49,020 nt of DNA from an uncultured Candidatus Saccharibacteria bacterium (GTDB lineage Bacteria; Patescibacteriota; Saccharimonadia; Saccharimonadales; Saccharimonadaceae), in contig CARBES010000003.1 in the NCBI GenBank assembly GCA_948944455.1, positions 1 to 49,020 of the forward strand, read 5' to 3'. This document shows, in pieces, positions 38,473 to 46,419 of this stretch (the stretch's first letter is position 1; the number at the start of each line of letters is the position of its first letter). Below the pieces are notes generated by a model that worked only from the letters and a program-made list of their open reading frames with translations, had not been told where the DNA came from and did no database searches. Made by a program: the position numbers and the translations under genes.

Positions 38473-39900
38473 ATGGAAAGTAGTGGGACAAATCAAGCAG
38501 ACAATCAAGCAAGCGCAGACGGACAGAACACGCCCGTTTCTCCGTTTGCACCGGCACCGGAAGTGACTGACCCAGTGATGACGACGACTGAGCCGCCGGT
38601 GGCGGCAGGTACTTCGGCTTCGGAAGAAGCGTCGGGCGTGACGATGGCAGATATTCCTGAACCAAGTCTTGATTTGGATAAGACCGCAGAAAAACCGGTA
38701 GAAGCACCCGTGGCTTCAGCTGCAAAATCGGAAGAAGCAGTAAAACCGGAGGATGCAGCAAAAGTAAATAAGGCAGTAGCGGATGAGGTGGCAGCTTTGG
38801 TGGCGGAAGCATCGCGACCAGAAATGGCACCATTGTCGACTGATGTGACGATTGAAGCTTTGCTGGAAGAATGTGTGAAGCACGAGGCTTCGGATTTGCA
38901 TTTTCAGGTGGGGCTTCCGCCGATTTTGAGGATTGATGGGGTTCTCAGGCCACTTACGACCTACCCAGTTCTATCGGATGAACTAGTACAGAAATTAGTT
39001 TTTGCGACATTGGATGAAGATCAGCAAAAGATTTTAATTAAAGATAAAGAATTTGATTATTCATTTGCGTTTGGTGATTTGGGGCGCTTCCGTGTGAATG
39101 CATTCCACGAAAAGGGAAATATGGCGGCAGCATTCCGCTTGATTCCGAATAAGATTCCGAGCTTGGATGACTTAGGTTTGCCGGGAGTGGTTGCGAGCTT
39201 TGCGGAGCATCCGCACGGGTTAGTACTAGTAACTGGTCCGACCGGTTCAGGTAAATCGACGACTTTGGCGGCGCTGATTGACAAGATAAATTCCGAAAAA
39301 GCAGTGCATATTATTACGATCGAGGATCCGATCGAGTTTACACATCATTCGAAGCGGTCGGTGGTGGCGCAACGTGAGGTGCATTATGATACCTTTAGTT
39401 TCGCGGCGGCGCTACGCTCGATTTTGCGTGAAGACCCGGACGTAGTATTGATCGGTGAGATGCGCGACCTAGAGACAATCCAGGCGGCGATTACGGTGGC
39501 GGAGACGGGACACTTGGTGTTCGCGACGCTACATACGAACTCGGCGGCGCAGTCGATCGATCGTATTATTGACGTTTTCCCGGCGCATCAGCAGCCACAA
39601 ATTCGCTCGCAGCTGGCAAACACGCTAGCGGGGATTTGTTCGCAGCGTCTCGTGCCAAAGATTGATGGTGGTCGTGTGGCGGTGACGGAAATTTTGGTAG
39701 CGAACTCAGCAGTACGGGCGATTATCCGCGAAGGAAAGACACACCAACTCGACATGGCGATTCAGACTGGCGTTGATCAAGGGATGCAGACGATGGATCG
39801 CGAGCTGGCACGACTAGTGAAAGCGGGAACAATTAGCTTTGACGCGGCGCATGAGTATGCGGTGGATTCGGCGGAATTTGAAAGGTTGGCGAGAGGCTAA
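38473..39900 (+). CDS. pilT: Type IV pilus retraction ATPase PilT with acidic N-terminal extension, 475 aa
   Basis: Drives pilus disassembly for twitching and uptake. The core (about 130-475) has the PAS-like ASDLHFQVGLPPILRIDGVL and YSFAFGDLGRFRVNAFHEKG, Walker A GPTGSGKSTTLAA, Asp box IEDPIEFTHH, Walker B REDPDVVLIGEMRD, His box FATLHTNSAAQSIDR and AIRxG-like VRAIIREGKTHQ. The first ~125 residues are Pro/Ala/Glu-rich and not part of usual PilT (about 350 aa); they may be a disordered docking tail. TAAAAT lies six bases before the ATG, so pilT-pilC has its own leaderless promoter just beyond the N/O pair. Confidence 0.95.
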   Translation: MESSGTNQADNQASADGQNTPVSPFAPAPEVTDPVMTTTEPPVAAGTSASEEASGVTMADIPEPSLDLDKTAEKPVEAPVASAAKSEEAVKPEDAAKVNKAVADEVAALVAEASRPEMAPLSTDVTIEALLEECVKHEASDLHFQVGLPPILRIDGVLRPLTTYPVLSDELVQKLVFATLDEDQQKILIKDKEFDYSFAFGDLGRFRVNAFHEKGNMAAAFRLIPNKIPSLDDLGLPGVVASFAEHPHGLVLVTGPTGSGKSTTLAALIDKINSEKAVHIITIEDPIEFTHHSKRSVVAQREVHYDTFSFAAALRSILREDPDVVLIGEMRDLETIQAAITVAETGHLVFATLHTNSAAQSIDRIIDVFPAHQQPQIRSQLANTLAGICSQRLVPKIDGGRVAVTEILVANSAVRAIIREGKTHQLDMAIQTGVDQGMQTMDRELARLVKAGTISFDAAHEYAVDSAEFERLARG

Positions 39901-41105
39901 TGCGACGATATAACTACCGAGCGAAAGACCGAAAGACTGGGCGAATTGTCAGTGGAAGCGTACAGGCGGAAACTGAACAATCGGCGGGGAAAATTTTGAT
40001 CGATCAGGGTTATATCCCGCAGAAAGTGCAGGCTGAGGGTGAAGGATTGTTTGCGAAGTTTAATAACAAGGTATCGGGAAAACAGCGAATCGTTTTTACG
40101 CGACAGTTTGCGACGTTGATTGGCGCGGGGTTGCCATTATCAAATAGTTTGCATATGATTGCGGAGCAAACAGAAGATAAGCCAACGAAGACCTTAGTAG
40201 AAGATATTTCCGCACAGGTGGAAGGGGGTAAAACTTTGCATGATGCGTTTGCGAAGCACCCGGATGTGTTTAATAAGTTGTATCTATCTTTGATCGAGGC
40301 AGGCGAGGCTTCTGGTACGCTCGATATTGCTTTGCGGCGACTAGCAAACCAGCAGGAGAAAGACGCGAACATGATGTCGAAGATTCGCGGAGCCATGACG
40401 TATCCGGCGATCGTGTTGCTGGTGATTATTGTGGTAGTAGCGTTCTTGATGATTCAGGTAGTGCCGCAGGTGGATGATTTGTATCGGAGCGTACATAAGG
40501 AATTGCCAACTCTGACCCAGGTGATGGTGAATTTCTCGAACTTTATCATGAACTGGTGGTGGACGATTTTAATCGTGATTGGATTCTTGGTAGGATTCTT
40601 CATGCAGTTCCGAAAGACCGATGTTGGTAAACGCTGGTTGTCAAAGTTTAAATTAAATGTGCCGATTTTTAAGGGGTTGTTCTTAAGGCTTTATAATGCA
40701 CGGTTTGCGCGGACGATGGAGATGTTGCTTTCGGCAGGGGTACCAATGCTCGAGGCAATGAAGATTTCGGCGGAAGCGGTGAATAATATCCTGATTGAGG
40801 AACAAATTGCGGCGGCGATTGTGATGGTGCGAAGTGGTAAGCCACTAAGTGTAGCACTTAAAGGTAGGGAATATATTTTACCGTTAATCCCGCAGATGGC
40901 GGCGACCGGCGAACAATCAGGTAAAGTTGATGAGATGTTAGGCAAGGCGGCACAGGTTTATGAAGATGAGCTAGACGAGCGGATTGCGGCGATTTCGACG
41001 ATGATTGAGCCGATCTTGATGATTGTCCTGGCGATAGCAGCGGGCGGTATCGTAATTGCGATTTTGATGCCAATCTACTCGCTAGTTTCGGAGTTAAGTG
41101 GATAA
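39900..41105 (+). CDS. pilC: Type IV pilus inner-membrane platform protein PilC, 401 aa
   Basis: Two tandem GspF domains: FTRQFATLIGAGLPLSNSLH and FARTMEMLLSAGVPMLEAMK mark their starts. Three membrane regions are visible (about 170-190, 220-240 and 370-395). PilC couples rotation by PilB/PilT to pilin insertion or removal. The N-terminal RYNYRAKDRKTGRIVSGSVQ is the usual small beta segment. Its ATG uses the last A of the pilT stop codon (TAATG), so translation is coupled. Confidence 0.96.
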   Translation: MRRYNYRAKDRKTGRIVSGSVQAETEQSAGKILIDQGYIPQKVQAEGEGLFAKFNNKVSGKQRIVFTRQFATLIGAGLPLSNSLHMIAEQTEDKPTKTLVEDISAQVEGGKTLHDAFAKHPDVFNKLYLSLIEAGEASGTLDIALRRLANQQEKDANMMSKIRGAMTYPAIVLLVIIVVVAFLMIQVVPQVDDLYRSVHKELPTLTQVMVNFSNFIMNWWWTILIVIGFLVGFFMQFRKTDVGKRWLSKFKLNVPIFKGLFLRLYNARFARTMEMLLSAGVPMLEAMKISAEAVNNILIEEQIAAAIVMVRSGKPLSVALKGREYILPLIPQMAATGEQSGKVDEMLGKAAQVYEDELDERIAAISTMIEPILMIVLAIAAGGIVIAILMPIYSLVSELSG

Positions 41106-41183
41106 TGTTTGCGGTTTTTGAAAAAGTTGTGATATAATAAACACAAGTTTTATGTTATATAACACAAAGAAAGGAAACTAAAG

Positions 41184-41810
41184 ATGGCGAAAGCACGAGC
41201 AAAAGCTAGCTCGAAAAGCATGAGCAAAATGATGGATGGTTCGCTGGGCGGCTTTACGATTATCGAGGTCGTGTTGGTCTTGGCGATTGCGGGTCTTATC
41301 TTCATGATGGTCTTCATCGCATTGCCAAATTTACAGCGAGCACAGCGCGACACGCAGCGCAGAAATGCGTTGGGCGAGATGGCGGCACAAATCCAGCAAT
41401 ATCAAGCGAATAATAATGGACGATTGCCAGGGTATAAATTGGGCGGTAATAAATCAACTTATACTTCGCAGGAAGAGGATGACGCTAGCACGCTTGCGGA
41501 GATGTGTACTAATAACGCCGATGTCACTGGATCAAATGCGGCGAGTTGTTTCATTGCACGATACATGAATTCGAATGTTGATGACACGGCGCAGAATACG
41601 TTCGTTGATCCGGATGGTTGGACTTATGGTTTGACGATTCAGAAGTGGGATGGAAATATGCCGACGGTTAATTATGAGGATCATATGATTTATATGTTTA
41701 CTGGTGCAGCTTGCGATGGTGAAACTGTGATGCCGTCGAATAACTCTCGAAATTACGCTTTGTACTATAAGCTAGAAGGTAACAGCTCAATTTGTAGTCA
41801 GAATAGTTAG
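41184..41810 (+). CDS. Type IV major or minor prepilin, 208 aa
   Basis: A 23-residue basic leader ends in Gly-Gly before FTIIEVVLVLAIAGLIFMMV: the class III signal with cleavage after Gly23, Phe+1 and Glu+5 as required by the prepilin peptidase. The hydrophobic helix that packs the filament core continues as an amphipathic helix (RAQRDTQRRNALGEMAAQIQ). The globular head has cysteine pairs (CTNNADVTGSNAASC and ACDGET.. SSICSQ). A GAAAGGAAAC ribosome site and an AT-rich promoter region precede the ATG; a terminator follows, so it can be expressed strongly and alone. Confidence 0.92.
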   Translation: MAKARAKASSKSMSKMMDGSLGGFTIIEVVLVLAIAGLIFMMVFIALPNLQRAQRDTQRRNALGEMAAQIQQYQANNNGRLPGYKLGGNKSTYTSQEEDDASTLAEMCTNNADVTGSNAASCFIARYMNSNVDDTAQNTFVDPDGWTYGLTIQKWDGNMPTVNYEDHMIYMFTGAACDGETVMPSNNSRNYALYYKLEGNSSICSQNS

Positions 41811-41830
41811 CAGTAAGTAAATGTGGCGTT

Positions 41831-41856
41831 AGAGCTCGCGGTGGGCGGGCTCTTTT
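41831..41856 (+). terminator. Terminator of the pilin gene
   Basis: AGAGCTCGC-GGTG-GGCGGGCTCT followed by TTTGC, 20 bases after the pilin stop codon. Confidence 0.75.
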
Positions 41857-41934
41857 GCTGAGAATATGGATTGGCGAGACTGAAAAGTGCGATGGAAATT
41901 ATAAAGTTATAAAAGGATATGATAGAATAAGGTT

Positions 41935-42795
41935 ATGGTTGATGTAGCGTTTGAAGTTTTAATCCTGATCCTGATGTTCTTTTTGGGGGCAGTGTTTGGG
42001 TCCTTCGCATGTTGCCAAGCTTGGCGATGGTATTATAAGACACATAACAAGAAAGATCTAGGGCAGTGGTCGGTTTGTCTGCATTGTGGAAAGCGGATTA
42101 AGTGGTATGATAATATTCCGATTGTGTCTTGGTTGGTGTTGAGGGGAAGATGCCGGTATTGTCATGACAAAATTGGGACTGCGGACTTTTTGTCGGAGAT
42201 TTCGATGGCAGTGGCTTTTTTGATGCTGAGCTGGGCATATCTTTTACCAATGATCGAAAATTGGTTTGTGCTGCAACAAAAGCCGGTGTTTCTCGTAGTG
42301 CAGATGGCGATTTTTATTTTGACGTTAGTAATGCTGGTAGTTTTAATGGTGCTGGCGGTTTATGATGCGAAGTGGGGAGAATTACCGGTAGTGTTACTAG
42401 TGATTGCGATTTTGTTTGGGGCGATGATTTTCGTGCTTAAAATGTATGATCTAAGCATAGCAGAGGATGGTGACTTAGTGAATGGGCTAATTAGCGCGGT
42501 GGTCGGGGTAGTGATATTGGCGGGGACGTGTTTTCTGATTTATAAAGCTTCGGGAGAGCGGCTGATGGGGGCGGGAGATTGGTTGCTGGCGTTGGCGTTG
42601 TCGTTGGCATTGGCGAACTGGTGGTTGTCGCTCTGGACGATTTTCCTAGCGAATTTGCTAGGAGATATGATTGCGTTGCCGGGTGCACTGAAGAGCAAGA
42701 ATCATGTAGTGCATTTTGGACCGTTTTTGGTAAGTGGATTTGTACTGGTGCTGGTGCTAGGGAATTGTTTACCATTGCTACTACAAGGGTTTTAG
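41935..42795 (+). CDS. pilD: Prepilin peptidase PilD/GspO-like, 286 aa
   Basis: A polytopic membrane aspartyl protease that cleaves the pilin leader and N-methylates Phe+1. The N-terminal cytoplasmic methylase domain has both zinc pairs (Cys48-x-x-Cys51 in CLHCGKRIKWYDNIPIVSW; Cys73-x-x-Cys76 in RCRYCHDKIG). The catalytic aspartates are in AVYDAKWGELP and LMGAGDWLLAL (GxGD). About seven helices follow. TAGAAT lies six bases before the ATG. Completes the assembly set next to its substrate gene. Confidence 0.93.
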   Translation: MVDVAFEVLILILMFFLGAVFGSFACCQAWRWYYKTHNKKDLGQWSVCLHCGKRIKWYDNIPIVSWLVLRGRCRYCHDKIGTADFLSEISMAVAFLMLSWAYLLPMIENWFVLQQKPVFLVVQMAIFILTLVMLVVLMVLAVYDAKWGELPVVLLVIAILFGAMIFVLKMYDLSIAEDGDLVNGLISAVVGVVILAGTCFLIYKASGERLMGAGDWLLALALSLALANWWLSLWTIFLANLLGDMIALPGALKSKNHVVHFGPFLVSGFVLVLVLGNCLPLLLQGF

Positions 42796-42835
42796 GAATA
42801 AGGCAAAGATAGCTAGTTCCAAACAAGGTTTAATA

Positions 42836-42894
42836 TAGAGGTTGCGGACGAAACCTGCTCCCACTTGTTTAAAATTAGGAGCGTAAAATTGTAC
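42836..42894 (-). repeat. Cassette remnant P and spacer
   Basis: Only GGTTGCGGACGAA (about 42840-42852), a decayed inner edge on the minus side, remains of a second arm; its variable part and outer edge are gone. A 40-base spacer leads to cassette Q. Confidence 0.6.
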
Positions 42895-43110
42895 TTTTCT
42901 TCGTCCGCAGCGGATTACTACGCTTGAGGCGAGGCTTATTGTCGGAAACTGACCTTTCTTTAATGTATAGTTCGTATTGGAAAAGCTTTCTAGATATTGG
43001 CGGGCTTGGTCCAAATACGGTTGATGCTTCCTGGGATGATACCAATCGTAGTTTTGGTCTCTCCCTCCGTTGTCTAGCCATATAGAGTAATCATAGGGAG
43101 GATGAAGAAG
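42895..43110 (+). repeat. Variable FISUMP-like cassette Q (plus)
   Basis: The frame is open from FFVRSGLLRLRRGL through SSYWKSFLD to TNRSFGLSLRCLAI and TAG. Its last 15 residues nearly match those of cassette A while the first part does not, as expected after partial exchange. Confidence 0.85.
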
Positions 43111-43172
43111 GTTAAGCTAGAGTTCATACTGGTCAAAAAGCTAGTTCCGTGCTACAATATATGAGTAATTAT

Positions 43173-43247
43173 TGGGCCGTCGCCAAGTGGTAAGGCACCG
43201 GGTTTTGGTCCCGACATTCGCAGGTTCGAATCCTGCCGACCCAGCCA
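43173..43247 (+). tRNA. tRNA-Gln (anticodon TTG)
   Basis: Acceptor TGGGCCG/CGACCCA has one C-A mismatch. The D arm is GCCAAGTGGTAAGGC and the anticodon stem CCGGG/CCCGA carries loop TTTTGGT (anticodon TTG). The T arm is GCAGG-TTCGAAT-CCTGC, and G73 with an encoded CCA closes it. TACAAT lies 15 bases upstream. Confidence 0.95.
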
Positions 43248-43285
43248 TAGAAGTAGCATAGTCGAATGGCTGTGCTATTTCTATA
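43247..43285. terminator. Hairpin between tRNA-Gln and the convergent gene
   Basis: ATAGAAGTAGCATAG and CTGTGCTATTTCTAT pair across a short loop, immediately after the tRNA CCA and just before the stop codon of the convergent gene. It could end transcription from both sides. Confidence 0.6.
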
Positions 43286-43286
43286 G

Positions 43287-43655
43287 TTAGGATAATTTAT
43301 TTAAACTTTTTTCGTATGTCTTACTACAAGCTTTACAGGTAATCTTCATTTTGTAGAAGTTGACTTTTTTCTCTAGAATAGTAATCAGGGGTTCGTGATC
43401 GTTCGGGCAACAAAACCTATTCTTTATAATGATTAATTCGTTATTACAGCTTTGGCCTGATTCGCTATCCTCAAAATCTATTAATAAACTACCTTTGTTG
43501 CCACAATTACAGGTATATTTTAGTTCTATCTTATCATAAGTAGAATAACACAAATAACCGATATTTTCACCACACCCATCACAATACATCCAGCCGCCGT
43601 AGTTGGTAGCTAGTTTGGTATTTACTAACTCTTTATTTTTTACTATTCTTGCCAT
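43287..43655 (-). CDS. Zinc-ribbon-type hypothetical protein, 122 aa
   Basis: No named family recognised. It has several paired cysteines consistent with zinc binding: CDGCGENIGYLC, CNCGNKG, FCCPND and CKACSKTYEKSL near the C-terminus. The gene is A+T-rich and its codon use (AAA, TAT, ATT) differs from its GC-richer neighbours, suggesting recent acquisition. An AAAGGATC ribosome site precedes the ATG. It lies between tRNA-Gln and the recombinase gene, a typical place for an acquired gene. Function unknown. Confidence 0.7.
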   Translation of the reverse strand: MARIVKNKELVNTKLATNYGGWMYCDGCGENIGYLCYSTYDKIELKYTCNCGNKGSLLIDFEDSESGQSCNNELIIIKNRFCCPNDHEPLITILEKKVNFYKMKITCKACSKTYEKSLNKLS

Positions 43656-43699
43656 AAATGATCCTTTATCATAAAGTTAAGGTTTTAAATATTTTCGGG

Positions 43700-44710
43700 T
43701 TATTCGGTTTCGGAATGAAATTTTTCGTGAACCTCTTTGAGGTGTTGGTCGGTGATATGGGTGTAAATTTGGGTGGTAGAAATATCGGCGTGGCCAAGCA
43801 TGGTTTGGACGGAGCGGAGGTCGGCGCCGTTCATGAGAAGATCAGTAGCGAAGCTGTGGCGGAGAGTGTGAGGGGAAACATGCTTCGTGATGCCGGCTTC
43901 GCGGGCGTATTTTTGAACAATGCGCTCGATCGAGCGGGCGGTGAGGCGACGATAATCGCCTGAAGTGTCGGGAGTGGCAAGATTTTTACTATTATTCAGA
44001 AAGAGCGGAGCAAGGGAATCAGTGCGAGCATCGAGGTAATCTTGGACACGTTCGGCGGCGGCCTTGGAGATAAAAATCGGGCGGTCTTTGCGGCCTTTAC
44101 CGCGGACGATGAATTCACGACGGTCGAGATTGATGGAATCGCGGTTTAGCTTGACAAGCTCAGAAACGCGTAGCCCGCCAGAAAATAAAAGCTCGATAAT
44201 TGCACGGTCACGGAGGCCGGTTTCGGTGGAGAGGTCGATAGTATCGAGGAGGTTTTCGACTTCGTCGTAATGAAGAAAGGTAACTTGCTTGCGAACGACA
44301 TGGGGTAGCTCGACAAGGCTGGGATCGAGACTAGAAATGCTGCGCTTAGCTAGGTACTTAAGAAAGCCGCGCAGAGCAATGAGATGGTAAGCTTGGGTGA
44401 TGGCTTCGAGGTTCTCGCCATAGCGGTCGGTTTCGCGGTTCAGAGCGAGGCGGAACTTACGAACAAGTTCTTGGGAAATGTCGGAAGGTTTGAAGTCGGA
44501 GAGGTCTTCATCGTCGGTTTGGCCGCCGTCGGTTTTTTGCGTAGTACTCGTAGTTGTAGCGCGAAGACTAGGGTTCTCCTCGAGGATAGTCAGACATAGA
44601 TCGCGGAAGCGAAAAAGATAGCGCTCGTAATTCTCAGCGGTTTTTTGGGAACGGCCGCGTTCAACTTCGAGATGTTCGACAAAATCACCAATTAGCTCAG
44701 TAATATACAT
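43700..44710 (-). CDS. Tyrosine recombinase, XerC/D type, 336 aa
   Basis: A site-specific recombinase. The N-terminal SAM-like core-binding domain (FVEHLEVERGRSQKTAENYE) is followed by a catalytic domain with all six residues: Arg in FSGGLRVSEL, Lys in GKGRKDRP, His-x-x-Arg in HTLRHSFATD, His in GHADISTTQ and the nucleophile Tyr in IYTHI. The first domain carries an unusual acidic insertion (about 55-85, TTQKTDGGQTDDEDLSDFKP). As the only Xer-type protein in view it probably resolves chromosome dimers with FtsK, but a role in local rearrangement cannot be excluded. TATAAT ends six bases before the ATG: leaderless. Confidence 0.92.
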   Translation of the reverse strand: MYITELIGDFVEHLEVERGRSQKTAENYERYLFRFRDLCLTILEENPSLRATTTSTTQKTDGGQTDDEDLSDFKPSDISQELVRKFRLALNRETDRYGENLEAITQAYHLIALRGFLKYLAKRSISSLDPSLVELPHVVRKQVTFLHYDEVENLLDTIDLSTETGLRDRAIIELLFSGGLRVSELVKLNRDSINLDRREFIVRGKGRKDRPIFISKAAAERVQDYLDARTDSLAPLFLNNSKNLATPDTSGDYRRLTARSIERIVQKYAREAGITKHVSPHTLRHSFATDLLMNGADLRSVQTMLGHADISTTQIYTHITDQHLKEVHEKFHSETE

Positions 44711-45031
44711 AAGAATATTATAGCATAATCTGCTAAGGGGTGGTGATTTAGGAGCAGGTATGATAAGATTGGTACAGGCGACAACCGCTCTTACTAGAAT
44801 TGTTACTATGCAGGAGAAAGGAGGTGTCTATACGGGTTTTAACATCCATTTTGGAAGAGTTTGCTTAGACTTCGGCCTGGGCTGGCTCTACGTCAAAGTA
44901 AAAGTTAGCATCGCTAAAAAGCGACGCTAACTACCAATAAAACGTCCCTATCTTATCACATGATTTTAAAATGTGCAAGAGGCTGTCGTCTATTTCGATT
45001 ATAACACGCTTGCGTTATAATGAATAGGTAT
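44711..45031. other. Intergenic region with small ORF and hairpin
   Basis: Between the recombinase promoter and tRNA-Arg. It holds a small ORF (44808-44930) and a strong hairpin GTTAGCATCGC-TAAAAA-GCGACGCTAAC at its 3' end, then an AT-rich promoter for tRNA-Arg with TATAAT at about 45016-45021. Confidence 0.5.
44808..44930 (+). CDS. Possible 40-residue basic small protein
   Basis: An ATG-initiated frame encodes MQEKGGVYTGFNIHFGRVCL followed by a DFGLGWLYVKVKVSIAKKRR end and TAA: a hydrophobic/aromatic stretch with a strongly basic tail, as in small membrane-associated peptides. No clear ribosome site precedes this ATG, and an AAAGGAGG lies inside the frame. The stop codon is the end of a hairpin that could act as terminator. 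No family recognised; may be spurious. Confidence 0.35.
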   Translation: MQEKGGVYTGFNIHFGRVCLDFGLGWLYVKVKVSIAKKRR

Positions 45032-45108
45032 GGCCTGGTAGCTCAATTGGATAGAGCAGCTCCGTCCTAAGGAGAAGGTTGTGGGTTCAACTCCCGCCCG
45101 GGTCACCA
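45032..45108 (+). tRNA. tRNA-Arg (anticodon CCT)
   Basis: Acceptor GGCCTGG/CCGGGTC (two G-T pairs), D arm GCTC-AATTGGATA-GAGC, anticodon stem GCTCC/GGAGA with loop GTCCTAA (anticodon CCT), T arm GTGGG-TTCAACT-CCCGC, A73 and encoded CCA. It reads AGG. Confidence 0.93.
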
Positions 45109-45144
45109 ATTTTGAGCTAAGACCTATAGGTCATAGGGAATAGA

Positions 45145-45780
45145 ATGGATAATAAGCCAGAAAAAGTAGTGCAGTTTTACGTCTTATGTAATAGGCTGAA
45201 AGAAATTATCCGATCAGGTTGGAAGGTTTGGCATGTGCAAAAAGAGCGATTGGAAAGCGTGGCGGAGCATGTTTACGGTACGCAGATGTTGGCAATTGCA
45301 ATGTGGTCTGAATATGGTTATGACATAGATTTGATGAAAGCCATAATGATGCTAGCAGTGCACGAGTTGGAGGAAGTGGCGATAGGAGATATTATCCCGT
45401 TTGAGATGTCGTTGGATGAGAAGAAGGCGCGTGGACAGGCGGCAGTAGTAGAGATGTTGAGTGGGCTGCAGGATGGAAAGAAAGTGCAGGAGTTGTTCGT
45501 AGAGCATTACGAACAGCGGACGCCGGAGGCTAAGTTTGCAAAATGGTGCGATAAATTAGAGGCGGATTTGCAAATGAAGATTTATGACGAGGAGGGGCGA
45601 GTAGATATGGTAGAGCAGGAGGGGAATACCATGTTGATGAATGCGGAGGTGCAGGAAATTGCGAAGGGCAAGCAGAGTGCGGCGGAGATTTGGCTGGAAT
45701 ACAATCGACAAGCGAATGGTTATGATGAGAATTTCTTAGCGGTGTCGCGGTATGCGGAGCAGCATCAGATCACTAATTGA
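45145..45780 (+). CDS. HD-domain hydrolase, YfbR-like, 211 aa
   Basis: Resembles the YfbR/HDDC2 family of 5'-deoxynucleotidases that dephosphorylate dNMPs. RLKEIIRSGWKVWHV, then RLESVAEHVYGTQMLAIAMW with the first His (42), MMLAVHELEEVAIGDIIPF with His73, and AKWCDKLEADLQ with the last Asp are in the expected places. The hallmark HD pair is His73-Glu74 rather than His-Asp, which is unusual and could alter metal binding, although Glu may substitute. It follows tRNA-Arg closely and may use its promoter or a weak one in the gap. Confidence 0.8.
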   Translation: MDNKPEKVVQFYVLCNRLKEIIRSGWKVWHVQKERLESVAEHVYGTQMLAIAMWSEYGYDIDLMKAIMMLAVHELEEVAIGDIIPFEMSLDEKKARGQAAVVEMLSGLQDGKKVQELFVEHYEQRTPEAKFAKWCDKLEADLQMKIYDEEGRVDMVEQEGNTMLMNAEVQEIAKGKQSAAEIWLEYNRQANGYDENFLAVSRYAEQHQITN

Positions 45781-45802
45781 GTGAAAGTTATAAAAACTAG
45801 AA

Positions 45803-45829
45803 AAACACCGCCGGTCGGGGCGGTGTTCA
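45803..45829 (-). terminator. Terminator between HD and ndk genes
   Basis: AACACCGCC-GGTCGGG-GCGGTGTT; on the minus strand it ends in TTTTTC, so it mainly serves ndk and may also stop the convergent HD gene. Confidence 0.8.
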
Positions 45830-45844
45830 AGGTTTAGAATTAGG

Positions 45845-46360
45845 TTAACGAGTATACTTCTCGTTAAGATCAGAGTAGTCGTAGAGTTCTTCCGGCTTGA
45901 ACCAGAGAGCGATCTCTTTCTTCGCTTCTTCTTTGCTGCCGCTAGCGTGGATGAGATTTGGCACGCCCATGCCTTTAGCATCGGAATAACCGAAGCTCAT
46001 GTGTGCATAGTCGCCGCGGATAGTACCCATTTCGGCGGATTTCGGCTCGGTTGGACCAACAATTTTACGGACGAGAGGTACACACTCGACGCCTTCGAGG
46101 CAGATTGCGATAACTGGGCCGGTCATCATGTAAGCTAGATTGTAGCGAAAAGCTTGTTCGCCACGGCGAGTGATCATCTGGCCGATGTCTTCATAGTGCG
46201 CACGGTATTGGTCTTCATCCGGCATGACCATTTTCATGCCTACGATTTTTAGACCAACACGCTCGAAGCGTTGTAAAATTTCGCCGACGATACCGCGTTG
46301 AACGGCGTCAGGTTTACAGACGACTAAGCTGCGTTCAACTAAATCGCGTTCTTTTCCCAT
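45845..46360 (-). CDS. ndk: Nucleoside diphosphate kinase, 171 aa
   Basis: Transfers gamma-phosphate from NTPs to NDPs. ERSLVVCKPDAVQRGIVGEI, YRAHYEDI, MMTGPVIAICLEG, VRKIVGPTEPKSAEMGTIRG and NLIHASGSKEEAKKEIALWF are the family sequence; His138 is the phosphorylated residue. About 30 residues longer than the E. coli enzyme, through a loop before the catalytic His (YSDAKGMGVPN) and a C-terminal extension typical of this longer subfamily. TATAAT (46391-46386) and an AATGGAG ribosome site precede the ATG. Diverges from the PH-domain gene. Confidence 0.95.
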   Translation of the reverse strand: MGKERDLVERSLVVCKPDAVQRGIVGEILQRFERVGLKIVGMKMVMPDEDQYRAHYEDIGQMITRRGEQAFRYNLAYMMTGPVIAICLEGVECVPLVRKIVGPTEPKSAEMGTIRGDYAHMSFGYSDAKGMGVPNLIHASGSKEEAKKEIALWFKPEELYDYSDLNEKYTR

Positions 46361-46385
46361 AATAAAACTCCATTATTTTGATATA

Positions 46386-46419
46386 TATTATAGCACATTT
46401 CGCGTGGTATAATAGATAT
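46386..46419. promoter_or_regulatory. Divergent promoters ndk / PH-domain gene
   Basis: Minus strand TATAAT for ndk at 46391-46386; plus strand TATAAT at 46408-46413 is six bases before the ATG at 46420. Confidence 0.65.

Noticed and set aside
43700..44710. Recombinase as the demonstrated driver of cassette exchange
   Set aside because: Only proximity suggests it; Xer-type proteins are universal for dimer resolution, so this is kept as a low-interest test.
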